NCBI RefSeq assembly: GCF_012910885.1
Contig: NZ_WTVM01000024.1
Location: forward strand, 1 to 37,405
Direction of reading: 5' to 3'
Source of the DNA: Azoarcus taiwanensis
Lineage (GTDB): Bacteria > Pseudomonadota > Gammaproteobacteria > Burkholderiales > Rhodocyclaceae
DNA: 37,405 nt
Below, in pieces: positions 16,786 to 25,452 of this stretch. A program made the position numbers and the translations under genes. Below the pieces are notes generated by a model that was not told the DNA's origin, made no database searches, and worked only from the letters and a program-made list of their open reading frames with translations. The stretch's first letter is position 1; each line of letters opens with the position of its first letter.

Positions 16786-17901
16786 ATGAAACGCATGATC
16801 ATCATGCTGCTGGGCGTTGGTGTGCTGTTTGGCGGCGTATTTGGATTCAAGGCCTTTGTCGGCGGCAAGATCGATGAATTCTTCGACAACATGCCGGCGC
16901 CGGTGGCCACCATCACAGCCACCGAAGTGCGCGAGGACGCCTGGGTCGAGCGTCTCGAGGCGGTCGGCAGCTTTTCCGCAGTGCAGGGCACGACACTGAC
17001 CACCGAAGTCGGCGGCATCGTGCGCGAGATCCGTTTCGACAGCGGCAGCAGTGTCGAAGCCGGCGAAGAGTTGCTGGTGCTGGATTCGGAAACCGATCAG
17101 GCCCGCCTTCGCAGCCTGGAGGCGGCAGAGCGGCTCGCGCGCGTCGAACTCGAGCGAACGCAACGTCTCGTGGCCCAGCGCAATCTGCCGGAGGCCGACC
17201 TCCCGCGGCGGCAGAGCGAGGCCGACCAAGCCGCAGCAGCGGTTGCCGAGCAGCGTGCCCGCATTCGGCAGAAGACCCTGCGAGCGCCTTTCTCCGGCGA
17301 ACTTGGTATTCGTGAGGTGAGCCTGGGCGAGTACCTCGCACCCGGGCAGGCGGTGGTGTCGCTACAGACCCGCGACCCGATTCACCTCGACTTCACCTTG
17401 TCCGAGCGCCATGTTGCCCGCATCGAGAACGGCCAGACCATCACAGTCCGGGTCGACTCCGAGGGGAGGGATCTTGACGGCCGAATCCTCGCCATCGCGC
17501 CGGCGGTGCGGGAGAGCACACGCAGCTTTGCGGTTCAGGCGGAGATCGCCAACCCCGATGGCGTCATCAAGCCGGGCATGTTCGGCCGGGTCCGGATCGA
17601 AACGGGCGAACCTCGCACTGTCCGTGTCGTGCCGCAGAGCGCGATCCGCTTCAATCCCTACGGCAACATCGTGTTCGTGCTTGCCGAGAATGACAACGGC
17701 GACCTGCTGGTATCGCAGCGTTTCGTGCAGACCGGCACACGTCGTGGCGATCTCGTCGAAGTGGTGCAAGGCCTCGAGCCCGGCGAGCGCATCGCCACCA
17801 GCGGTCTGCTCAAGCTGCGCAACCAGGCGCGGGTGAAGGTCAACGATGAACCTTCGCTGCAGCCACCCGCCGACGCAGACCCGCGTCCGGACAACACTTG
17901 A
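16786..17901 (+). CDS. RND efflux periplasmic adaptor (membrane fusion protein)
   Basis: Protein of 371 residues. A single N-terminal hydrophobic segment (about residues 4-24) anchors it to the inner membrane; there is no lipobox Cys. The barrel-sandwich/lipoyl halves are seen in TTEVGGIVREIRFDSGSSVEAGEELLVLD (about 70-100) and LRAPFSGELGIREVSLGEYLAPGQ (about 165-190). A short hairpin of coiled coil lies between them (ERLARVELERTQRLV). The beta-barrel and membrane-proximal domains follow. It couples the RND pump to an outer-membrane channel. The ATG at 16786 has GGAG seven bases upstream. It is transcribed between the TetR gene and the pump gene. Confidence 0.93.
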   Translation: MKRMIIMLLGVGVLFGGVFGFKAFVGGKIDEFFDNMPAPVATITATEVREDAWVERLEAVGSFSAVQGTTLTTEVGGIVREIRFDSGSSVEAGEELLVLDSETDQARLRSLEAAERLARVELERTQRLVAQRNLPEADLPRRQSEADQAAAAVAEQRARIRQKTLRAPFSGELGIREVSLGEYLAPGQAVVSLQTRDPIHLDFTLSERHVARIENGQTITVRVDSEGRDLDGRILAIAPAVRESTRSFAVQAEIANPDGVIKPGMFGRVRIETGEPRTVRVVPQSAIRFNPYGNIVFVLAENDNGDLLVSQRFVQTGTRRGDLVEVVQGLEPGERIATSGLLKLRNQARVKVNDEPSLQPPADADPRPDNT

Positions 17902-17923
17902 CCGGCCAGCAGGGGAGAGAACC

Positions 17924-20900
17924 ATGCAGGTCCGCTTTACCGACACCTTTATCAACAAGCCGGTGCTGGCCACGGTGGTCAGCCTGTTCATCCTGCTGCT
18001 CGGTCTGCGGGCGGCGCTGGATCTCAACGTTCGCCAGTTTCCCGAGATCAAGAACGCCGTGGTCACGGTCACCACGACCTACTTCGGGGCAGATGCCGAC
18101 CTGATGCAGGGCTTCGTCACCACACCGATCGAGCGTGAGGTGGCCGCCGCCGAAGGCATCGACTATGTGGTGTCGACCAGTGTCGCTGGCGTCAGCAACA
18201 TCCAGGCCTTTCTGCGGCTGGATGCCGACCCCAACGAGGCGCTCACCCAGATCGCCGCACAGGTGAACAAGGTGCGCTCGGTGCTGCCGGCAGAGGCCGA
18301 GGAGCCGGTGATCACGCTGTCGGTGGGCGAGACCATCGCGGCGATGTACATGAGCTTCTACTCTGAGATCCTGTCCAATAACCAGATCACCGATTACCTG
18401 GTGCGCGTGGTCGAACCGCAGTTGTCGACGATCCCCGGTGTGCAGCGCGCACAGATCCTCGGCGATCGAACCTTCGCGATGCGGGTGTGGCTGGATCCCA
18501 AGCGCATGGCGGCGCTCGGAGTGACCGGCTCGGATGTGTTCCGCTCGCTGCAGGCCAACAACGTGCTTTCGGCAGTGGGCCGGACCAAAGGGCAGGCGGT
18601 GAGCTTCGAGCTGACTGCGGCCACCGATTTGTCGACGCCGGAGGAGTTCGAGCGCCTCGTCGTGCGCGCCGAGAACGGTTCCCTGGTGCGTCTGGCCGAT
18701 GTCGCCGAGATCGAACTCGGGTCGGAGAATTACGATAATTCAGTGAGTTTCAACGGCTTGTCGGCCACCTTCATCGGCATCGAGGTGTCGCCGGATGCCA
18801 ACGCACTCGATGTCATCGCCGACGTGCGCCGGGTCTGGCGCGACGAGATCGAGCCCCAGTTCCCCGAGGGGCTTTCGGGCGACATCGTCTACGACTCCAC
18901 CGAGTACATCGAGAACGCGATCAGCGAAGTCATCGACACCATCGTGCTGGCGCTGGTCATCGTCGTGGTGGTGATCTTCCTCTTCCTCGGCTCGGTCCGC
19001 AGCGTCATCATCCCGGCGCTGGCGATGCCTCTGTCGCTGGTCGGTACGCTCTTCCTGATGCTTGTCATGGGCTTCTCGATCAACCTGCTGACCTTGCTCG
19101 CGATGGTGCTCGCGATTGGCATTGTCGTCGATGACGCCATCATCATCGTCGAGAACATCCATCGCCACATCGAAGATGGCATGAAGCCGCTCGATGCCGC
19201 GATTCGTGGTGCGCGCGAGCTGGCGTGGCCTGTCGTTGCGATGTCGACCACCTTGATCGCGGTGTTCCTGCCGATCGGTTTCGTCGAGGGCATTACCGGC
19301 ACGCTGTTCGTCGAGTTCGCGTTCACGCTCGCGGGTTCGGTGGTGATCTCTGGGGTGGTCGCGCTAACCCTTTCGCCGATGCTGGCCTCGCGCTTGCTCA
19401 AGCCGCACGCGGCAGGAGACAAGGGCGGCTTCGAGGGATGGCTCGATCGCCGTTTCGACGGTCTGCAGCGGGCCTATCAGCGCCGTCTGCATGGCGCGCT
19501 CGACAGCCGCTTCGTGGTGCTCACCTTTGGTGTGATCGTGCTGGTTTCGTGTTACTTCCTGTTCGTGACCAGCCCGAGCGAACTCGAGCCCGCCGAGGAT
19601 CAGGGCTTCGTGTTGGCGATCGCCTCAGCCGATGCACCGACCACGCTTGACCAGCTCGAGCGCAACACCGGGGTGATGAACCGCTATCTCGACGAGATCG
19701 ACGAGATCTCCAACATCTTCCTGATCAACGGTTTCGGCGGCGCTGGCGTCGGCGCGACCAACCAGGCGATTGCCGGCTTCGTACTCGCACCCTGGGACCA
19801 GCGTACCCGCAGCACCCAGAAGATCCTCGAAACCGAGCTGCAGCCGCGCCTGGAGCAGATTCCCGGCCTCAACATCTTCGCGCTGGTGCCGCCGTCGCTG
19901 CCCGGCGGTGGGGGCGGCGCGCCGGTCGAGTTCGTGATCCGCAGCACCGAACCGGCCGAGAACCTGCTCGAAGTGTCACAGGAGATCGTCGGCCGCGCGA
20001 TGGCGACCGGCCGCTTCATCTTCGTCGATGGCGATCTCAAGATCGACCGGCCCCAGGCGCAGATCATGGTCGACCGGGAGAAGGCTGCGCTGATGGGTGT
20101 GGACATGCAGACCCTGTCGGCGGACATCTCAACCCTGCTCTCGGGCGCGACCGCCGGGCGTTTCTCGCTGGAGAATCGCTCCTACCGCGTGATCCCGCAG
20201 CTCGAACGCGGCGCTCGCCTGGTGCCGGAGCAGATCGAGGATCTCTACACGCGCAACCGCGACGGCGAGCTGGTGCCGCTGGCGACTCTGGTCAGCATCG
20301 AGGACCGGGTGCAGCCGCAGCAGCTCAAGCGCTTCCAGCAGCTGAACAGCGTGACCCTCTCGGGCGTGCCGCGCCCCGGTGTGACGTTGGGTGAGGCGCT
20401 CGACATTCTCGAAGGCATCGCCGAAGAGGTCTTGCCACCGGGCTACAGCGTCGATTACTCGGGCCAGTCTCGCCAGTTCAAGAGCGAAGGCCAGCAACTG
20501 ATCCTGACCTTCTTCTTTGCGCTCATCGTGATCTATCTGGTGCTCGCCGCGCAGTTCGAATCCTTCCGGGATTCGGCGATCATCATGATGACGGTGCCGA
20601 TGTCGATCGCCGGGGCGCTGATCTTCATCAGCCTTGGTTTTGCGACACTCAATATCTACACGCAGGTGGGCCTGGTCACGCTGGTTGGCCTGATCGCCAA
20701 GCACGGCATCCTCATCGTCGAGTTCGCCAACCAGTTGCGCGCCCAGGGCCGCAGCCGCCGCGAAGCCATCGAGGAGGCGTCCTCGCTGCGCCTGCGCCCG
20801 ATCCTGATGACCACCGCGGCCACCGTGCTGGCGATGATTCCGCTCCTCATCGCCACCGGCCCGGGCGCGGGCTCGCGCTTCGCGATGGGCCTGGTGATTG

Positions 20901-21013
20901 CCGCCGGTATGACCATCGGTACGTTGTTCACGCTGTTCGTGGTGCCGGCGGTGTACCTGTATCTGTCACCGGAGCGCGCGCCGCAACCGACGACCGAGCC
21001 GGTCACGACCTGA
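17924..21013 (+). CDS. RND multidrug efflux permease (HAE1/AcrB type)
   Basis: Proton-driven inner-membrane pump of 1029 residues, full family length, with two repeats of six membrane segments and two large periplasmic loops. The proton-relay residues are present: Asp403 and Asp404 in IGIVVDDAIIIVEN of TM4 and Lys926 in LIAKHGILIVEFAN of TM10. The N-terminus (FTDTFINKPVLATVVSL) and the GGGGGAPVEF segment in the second porter domain are typical. Substrates cannot be predicted. The ATG at 17924 has AGGGGAG upstream; the open frame before it overlaps the adaptor gene. No outer-membrane factor gene follows: the next gene is on the other strand after a terminator. Confidence 0.95.
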   Translation: MQVRFTDTFINKPVLATVVSLFILLLGLRAALDLNVRQFPEIKNAVVTVTTTYFGADADLMQGFVTTPIEREVAAAEGIDYVVSTSVAGVSNIQAFLRLDADPNEALTQIAAQVNKVRSVLPAEAEEPVITLSVGETIAAMYMSFYSEILSNNQITDYLVRVVEPQLSTIPGVQRAQILGDRTFAMRVWLDPKRMAALGVTGSDVFRSLQANNVLSAVGRTKGQAVSFELTAATDLSTPEEFERLVVRAENGSLVRLADVAEIELGSENYDNSVSFNGLSATFIGIEVSPDANALDVIADVRRVWRDEIEPQFPEGLSGDIVYDSTEYIENAISEVIDTIVLALVIVVVVIFLFLGSVRSVIIPALAMPLSLVGTLFLMLVMGFSINLLTLLAMVLAIGIVVDDAIIIVENIHRHIEDGMKPLDAAIRGARELAWPVVAMSTTLIAVFLPIGFVEGITGTLFVEFAFTLAGSVVISGVVALTLSPMLASRLLKPHAAGDKGGFEGWLDRRFDGLQRAYQRRLHGALDSRFVVLTFGVIVLVSCYFLFVTSPSELEPAEDQGFVLAIASADAPTTLDQLERNTGVMNRYLDEIDEISNIFLINGFGGAGVGATNQAIAGFVLAPWDQRTRSTQKILETELQPRLEQIPGLNIFALVPPSLPGGGGGAPVEFVIRSTEPAENLLEVSQEIVGRAMATGRFIFVDGDLKIDRPQAQIMVDREKAALMGVDMQTLSADISTLLSGATAGRFSLENRSYRVIPQLERGARLVPEQIEDLYTRNRDGELVPLATLVSIEDRVQPQQLKRFQQLNSVTLSGVPRPGVTLGEALDILEGIAEEVLPPGYSVDYSGQSRQFKSEGQQLILTFFFALIVIYLVLAAQFESFRDSAIIMMTVPMSIAGALIFISLGFATLNIYTQVGLVTLVGLIAKHGILIVEFANQLRAQGRSRREAIEEASSLRLRPILMTTAATVLAMIPLLIATGPGAGSRFAMGLVIAAGMTIGTLFTLFVVPAVYLYLSPERAPQPTTEPVTT

Positions 21014-21038
21014 TGAAGGGGGCGATGCTCAAACGAAA

Positions 21039-21058
21039 ACGGCGCCTTCCGGCGCCGT
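21039..21058 (-). terminator. Intrinsic terminator, shared by two converging genes
   Basis: Arms ACGGCGCC and GGCGCCGT form a perfect 8-bp stem with a 4-base loop. On the minus strand it is followed by TTTTCGTTT, so it works best for the PEP-CTERM gene. On the plus strand, behind the RND gene, the T run is poor but the stem may still help. Confidence 0.8.
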
Positions 21059-21080
21059 TGTGCTTCAAGGCAAGGGTCGA

Positions 21081-21914
21081 TCAGGCTTGGAGCTTGCGGC
21101 GACGCAGAGCACCGAGGCCAGCGAGGCCGAGACCGAGCAGTGCGAGGGTGCCGGGCTCAGGGACCGGTTGTGGGCCGATGGAGCCTTCCGGCACTGACGC
21201 GAAGCGGAGTGTGCCGCCTGCGACGAGGAACTCTCCCCACCCGTCACCCCAGAAGGTCACTGCGTTGAAGAAACCGGAATCATCGATTGCACCAATAAAG
21301 TTGTTGAAACTGAAGCGTTCTGCATACCCGGGGTTGTCGGTGAAGGTGAAGGCGTTCGCCGGAAGCGTTGCGGCACCACCGTCAAATGCGATCCACAGGC
21401 CCGAACCCCCGGCAGGGACGCCATAGGCCGCCTGGACATTGGCCGGCCGAGTGTTGGTGAAGCAGCAGGTGGCCCAGTCGCCGACTTCGAAGCCAAATGC
21501 GTTGACCGGTGACGAGAAGGTGAAGGTCAGGCCGCTCGTGTAGCCGGGAATGTCGGGCAGCCCGCCGACGCCGCCACCTGCCGAACCACCTGGGTTAATG
21601 TTCCACACTGATCCGGAGAGCGACTCGCCGCCGCTGCTGTAGCCGCCCGAGGGGCTAGCGGCCGCTCCAGTCCCGGTACGGGTTACGGTGACCGTAGCGG
21701 CGTTTCCGTCCAGATCGATGTAGTCATATACATTCTGACCGGAAACGACCTGGGCTGTCGTCACCGTTGAGCCCGTTGCGATGATCGCTGCGTCGAACGT
21801 GGACGTGATGTTGCTGAGAGAGGTGTTGTAGATGACGACCGCTGAAGAAGCGGCGCTGCTAGCGAGCATGAGGGCGGCGCCCGTGATCATTCCCGCGATG
21901 AGTTTCTTGTTCAT
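21081..21914 (-). CDS. PEP-CTERM sorting-domain exported protein
   Basis: Exported surface or matrix protein of 277 residues. An N-terminal signal peptide (MNKKLIAGMITGAALMLASSAASSA, about residues 1-25) leads a Gly/Ser/Thr/Asn-rich body of beta character. The C-terminus has the PEP-CTERM signal: VPEPGTL, a hydrophobic helix (ALLGLGLAGLGAL) and RRRK. Such proteins are processed by an exosortase and linked to exopolysaccharide or floc formation; no exosortase gene is in the window. The ATG at 21914 has AAGGAGG seven bases upstream, so the longer frame from 21959 is rejected. The body holds only one CC pair and a WGDGWGEFLVAGGTLRF strand common in PEP-CTERM proteins. Its ligand or partner is unknown. 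Confidence 0.93.
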   Translation of the reverse strand: MNKKLIAGMITGAALMLASSAASSAVVIYNTSLSNITSTFDAAIIATGSTVTTAQVVSGQNVYDYIDLDGNAATVTVTRTGTGAAASPSGGYSSGGESLSGSVWNINPGGSAGGGVGGLPDIPGYTSGLTFTFSSPVNAFGFEVGDWATCCFTNTRPANVQAAYGVPAGGSGLWIAFDGGAATLPANAFTFTDNPGYAERFSFNNFIGAIDDSGFFNAVTFWGDGWGEFLVAGGTLRFASVPEGSIGPQPVPEPGTLALLGLGLAGLGALRRRKLQA

Positions 21915-21996
21915 TGACGGCCTCCTTGAGTTCGATATGTGCTTGGCAGTTCGCAGCATCGGTTAGCTGTTTGAGACGCCACCACGTTACGCACTA

Positions 21997-22012
21997 AGCG
22001 ATAAACATGCCA
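21997..22012 (-). promoter_or_regulatory. Sigma-54-type promoter of the PEP-CTERM gene
   Basis: Minus-strand sequence TGGCATGTTTATCGCT keeps the invariant GG and GC with 10 bases between and differs from TGGCACG-N4-TTGCW at two positions. It lies about 83 bases before the start codon, giving a leader of about 70 bases. PEP-CTERM genes under RpoN with the PrsK/PrsR system are known in floc-forming betaproteobacteria. Confidence 0.6.
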
Positions 22013-22096
22013 GAATCGACGAACGATTAAAAATACTGGAAAAACAGCATGTTAGAGGCTACTTTGATCCGTCTTTGCGACCGTCTTCAGAGACGT

Positions 22097-22113
22097 TGTA
22101 AAAATTCCCGACA
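22097..22113. promoter_or_regulatory. Candidate activator-binding site upstream of the sigma-54 promoter
   Basis: TGTAAAAATTCCCGACA, an imperfect inverted repeat whose outer bases pair as TGT/ACA. It lies about 85 bases upstream of the -24 element, where enhancer-binding proteins such as PrsR usually act. The assignment to PrsR is inference. Confidence 0.4.
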
Positions 22114-22415
22114 CCCACGGCTTGTTTGAGATGAACATGATTACTGCGCTGACGTCCAGGCTGCTTCAGCTGCACCTGTCGTTTGATCGTTTTTTGGCAA
22201 GACTGCGTGACAGCGGGTTGTTGCCCTCGAAGCTTGGCCATCGGCCCAGCCAGCCGCGAAGTTGGACCCCGCGTCAGCGCCTGACCAAGACGCGGTGCGC
22301 ATGGGGCACAGCCCTGGTGATCAGGTGTCGATGCGACCTTGTTCGATGATCATGCGAAACTCTTGTGTGGATTACTGATCCCATTCGACAGCAGGTAGTC
22401 AGCGATGAAGAACAT

Positions 22416-23444
22416 ATGAGGAAACCCTGGCTCAACCGGCGCACCCTGTTCGCCCTGATCGTGATCCTGATCCTCTCCGTCAATGCCGGCTGGCAGGCTT
22501 GGGCGGAGCGTCATCGCGACGAGGTGCGAGACTGGCGCACGACGCTGCAGTTGCGCCTGCAGGAGTGGTTTCCGGACGAAATGTCGCTGACCGGGGAGGC
22601 CCACGGTTTTCAGCGCGGCGACGGCGAAACGCGGCCACAGGTCGTCTTGTTGCATGGCCTGGACGAACCCGGTGGCATCTGGGACGATCTGCTGCCCGCC
22701 CTGCGTGCCGAAGGCGTCACTGCGTGGCCGTTTCGCTACCCCAACGATCAGGCGATCGAACTGAGCGCGGACTTCTTAGCCGAAAAATGGCGCTTGCTGC
22801 CGGCTGACGCACAGGTCGTGCTTGTCGGTCATAGCATGGGCGGCCTGGTGATCCGGGATTTCGTCACCCGTCATCACTCGGCCGACGAATCCGGTGGCCC
22901 TGAGATCAGGGGCGTGATTCTGGTCGGTACGCCGAACCACGGCTCGGAATGGGCACGCTTTCGGATCTGGCTCGAGGTCCGTGAGCAGTTCGCCCGAATG
23001 CAGCGCGGCGAGTTTACTCTGCTCGGTGCCTTGCGTGAGGGGACCGGGGCGGCGAATATCGATCTGCGCCCGGAAAGCGCATTTCTGGAAAAATTGAATG
23101 CCCGACCCTGGCCGCAGTCGGTGCCGCTACGCATCATTGGTGGCCTGATCGCCGAGCCGACCGACATCATGAACACAAGCCTCGGTTTTCTCGAGCGCGA
23201 GCTCGGCGAGGACGCGCTCACGGTCGCTGACGGCCTGCGCGACTGGTGGGGCGGCATCGGCGATGCGCTAGGCGATGGCGTGGTGCCGGTCGAATCCCTG
23301 GTCCTGCAGGATGCTCCTGCGCCCTTGCTGCTGTCCGCTACCCATCGTGGCCTGCTGGCGCGACGCGACGCCGGTCAGCCCGAACCACCGGCGATTCGGC
23401 CCATCCTCGAGTTGTTGTACGAGTGGGGTGTAGTGGCTGACTGA
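22416..23444 (+). CDS. Membrane-anchored alpha/beta hydrolase (lipase/esterase-like)
   Basis: Protein of 342 residues with an N-terminal anchor or uncleaved signal (RTLFALIVILILSVNAGWQAW, about residues 9-29). The alpha/beta fold shows the oxyanion-hole strand VVLLHGLDEPG near residue 80, the nucleophile elbow GHSMGG near residue 139, an acid candidate in LGDGVVPVES near 290 and a His in SATHRGLL near 310. The active site would face the periplasm. This pattern suits an esterase, lipase or amidase; the natural substrate is unknown. The ATG at 22416 follows GAAG and is preferred over a GTG at 22365. A strong hairpin overlaps the stop codon. Confidence 0.85.
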   Translation: MRKPWLNRRTLFALIVILILSVNAGWQAWAERHRDEVRDWRTTLQLRLQEWFPDEMSLTGEAHGFQRGDGETRPQVVLLHGLDEPGGIWDDLLPALRAEGVTAWPFRYPNDQAIELSADFLAEKWRLLPADAQVVLVGHSMGGLVIRDFVTRHHSADESGGPEIRGVILVGTPNHGSEWARFRIWLEVREQFARMQRGEFTLLGALREGTGAANIDLRPESAFLEKLNARPWPQSVPLRIIGGLIAEPTDIMNTSLGFLERELGEDALTVADGLRDWWGGIGDALGDGVVPVESLVLQDAPAPLLLSATHRGLLARRDAGQPEPPAIRPILELLYEWGVVAD

Positions 23445-23471
23445 CGAACCACAGTCTGGTTTGTCAGTCGG
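23437..23471 (+). terminator. Long hairpin overlapping the hydrolase stop codon
   Basis: Arms GACTGACGAACCA (23439-23451) and TGGTTTGTCAGTC (23457-23469) pair over 13 bp with one G-T pair, around the loop CAGTC; the stop TGA (23442-23444) lies in the left arm. No T run follows. It may end transcription, protect the mRNA 3' end, or slow ribosomes at the stop. Confidence 0.55.
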
Positions 23472-23522
23472 AGCCATGGCGTGTCCCGCCGCGCCGCTGG
23501 GGCACAATACGCAGCTTGAAGC

Positions 23523-25442
23523 ATGGCGGCCCTGCCGCTGGAGACTCACTTGTTCCGTTTTTTCGAAAGCAAGGTCGACCCTTATCCCGAAGCCGCGCCG
23601 CAGCCCGCGCCGCGCGGCTTCTTCGCGTTTCTGTGGGCCGGCACCGAGGGCATGCGGCCATACATCCTCGGCATGACGTTGCTGACTGCGGCGATCGGCG
23701 TGTTCGAGGCCGTGCTGTTCGCGATGCTCGGCCATGTGGTCGATTGGCTGGCCGGCACCGAACCGGCGCAGTTGTGGGTCGATCACGGCGGCACCCTCAT
23801 CCTGCTCGGGGCGGTGATCATGGGCAGCACCTTTCTGGTGGCGCTGCAGACCATGATCAAACACCAGACGCTGGCCGGGAATTTTCCGATGCGTCTGCGC
23901 TGGAACTTCCACCGGCTGATGCTCGGTCAGAGTCTGGCCTTCTACCAGGACGAGTTCGCCGGCCGGGTCTCGGCCAAGGTCATGCAGACCGCGCTCGCGG
24001 TGCGAGACACCTGCCTGATCATGACCGACATCCTGGTTTTCGTGACGATCTACTTCGTCACCATGATCATCATCGTCGGTGGCTTCGATGCCTGGCTGAT
24101 GGTGCCCTTTTTCACCTGGGTGGCGTTGTATGCGGTGGCCTTGCGTTGGTTCGTGCCGCGCCTGGCCAAGGTGTCGCGTCGCCAGGCCGACGCCCGTGCG
24201 CTGATGACTGGCCGGATCACCGACGCCTACACCAACATCTCCACGGTCAAGCTGTTCTCGCATGCCGGGCGTGAGGCGGGCTACGCTCGCAGCGCAATGC
24301 AGGAGTTCATGGGCACGGTACATGCGCAGATGCGCTTGGTGAGCGGCATGGAGATCGTCATTCACGCGCTGAGCATGGCGCTGATCCTGGGCATCGCGGG
24401 CACCGCGCTGTGGCTGTGGTCGGCCGGTCAGGTCGGGGTCGGCGCGCTCGCCGCCGCGACTGCGATGGCGTTGCGGCTGAACGGCATGTCGCACTGGATA
24501 ATGTGGGAAATGGCCTCGCTGTTCGAACAGGTGGGCACCGTGCAGGACGGTATCAACACCTTGTCCCGACCGCATGCGGTCGTCGACCGTGACGACGCGA
24601 AAACCCTGACGGTATCCCGTGGAGAGGTGCGCTTCGACCAGGTGTGCTTCGCCTATGGTGCCAAGGGGGCTGACGCCAGGCGTGTCATCGATGACTTTTC
24701 TCTGACCATCCGGCCAGGCGAAAAGATTGGCGTCGTCGGCCGCTCGGGTGCGGGCAAGTCGACCCTGGTCAATCTGCTGCTGCGCTTTCACGATGTCGAA
24801 TCCGGCCGCATCCTGATCGACGGGCAGGATGTCGCCAGCGTTACCCAGAACAGCCTGCGTGAGCATATTGGCATGGTCACGCAGGACACCTCGCTGCTGC
24901 ACCGCTCGGTGCGCGACAACATTCTCTATGGCCGGCCGCAGGCAAGCGACGCCGAGATGATCCGCGCAGCCGAGCGGGCCGAAGCGCACGAGTTCGTCCT
25001 CGGTCTGTCCGATCCAAAAGGTCGCACCGGCTACGACGCCCACGTCGGCGAGCGCGGCGTCAAGCTCTCCGGCGGACAGCGTCAGCGAATCGCCATTGCC
25101 CGGGTGATGTTGAAGGACGCGCCCATCCTCATCCTAGACGAGGCCACCAGCGCGCTCGACTCCGAAATCGAGGCCGCGATCCAGGCGAGCCTCTATCGCC
25201 TGATGGAGGGCAAGACCGTGATCGCCATCGCCCACCGGCTATCCACCATCGCGGCCATGGATCGTCTGGTCGTCATTGACGAGGGACGCATCGTCGAGGA
25301 AGGGGATCACCACTCGTTGCTGGCCCGCGACGGGCTGTATGCCCGCCTTTGGGCACATCAGAGCGGTGGATTCCTTGGCGAAGCCGATGGCGGGCCGCTG
25401 AAGGTGAGCGAGACCGACGCGGCCGGGCCGGTTGTCGTTTGA
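23523..25442 (+). CDS. ABC half-transporter (exporter, MsbA/ABC-B type)
   Basis: Fused membrane and ATPase half-transporter of 639 residues that should act as a homodimer. Six membrane segments lie in about residues 45-330 (TLLTAAIGVFEAVLFAMLG, VTIYFVTMIIIVGG, ALSMALILGIAGTALWLW). The nucleotide-binding domain has Walker A GRSGAGKST near residue 410, Q-loop TQDTSLL, signature LSGGQRQR near 520, Walker B ILILDEATSALD and the H-loop AHRLS. The substrate cannot be told; lipid, peptide and drug export are all possible. The gene stands alone: it is preceded by a hairpin and converges on the AmpG-like gene with 10 bases between the stops. The start at 23523 is the first ATG in the frame. Confidence 0.93.
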   Translation: MAALPLETHLFRFFESKVDPYPEAAPQPAPRGFFAFLWAGTEGMRPYILGMTLLTAAIGVFEAVLFAMLGHVVDWLAGTEPAQLWVDHGGTLILLGAVIMGSTFLVALQTMIKHQTLAGNFPMRLRWNFHRLMLGQSLAFYQDEFAGRVSAKVMQTALAVRDTCLIMTDILVFVTIYFVTMIIIVGGFDAWLMVPFFTWVALYAVALRWFVPRLAKVSRRQADARALMTGRITDAYTNISTVKLFSHAGREAGYARSAMQEFMGTVHAQMRLVSGMEIVIHALSMALILGIAGTALWLWSAGQVGVGALAAATAMALRLNGMSHWIMWEMASLFEQVGTVQDGINTLSRPHAVVDRDDAKTLTVSRGEVRFDQVCFAYGAKGADARRVIDDFSLTIRPGEKIGVVGRSGAGKSTLVNLLLRFHDVESGRILIDGQDVASVTQNSLREHIGMVTQDTSLLHRSVRDNILYGRPQASDAEMIRAAERAEAHEFVLGLSDPKGRTGYDAHVGERGVKLSGGQRQRIAIARVMLKDAPILILDEATSALDSEIEAAIQASLYRLMEGKTVIAIAHRLSTIAAMDRLVVIDEGRIVEEGDHHSLLARDGLYARLWAHQSGGFLGEADGGPLKVSETDAAGPVVV

Positions 25443-25452
25443 GAACGGAGGG

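Larger units (their letters stand above)
21960..22415. other. Gap between PEP-CTERM gene and hydrolase gene
   Basis: About 500 non-coding bases, less GC-rich than its surroundings around 21970-22110. Besides the sigma-54-type promoter and candidate activator site given separately, I see no gene: a 75-codon frame at 22122-22349 starts with TTG, has no ribosome site and its protein has no recognisable feature. The hydrolase promoter should lie in the last 150 bases but was not found. Confidence 0.5.

Noticed and set aside
22122..22349. 75-codon frame upstream of the hydrolase gene
   Set aside because: TTG start, no ribosome site, no recognisable domain, and it lies in a control region.
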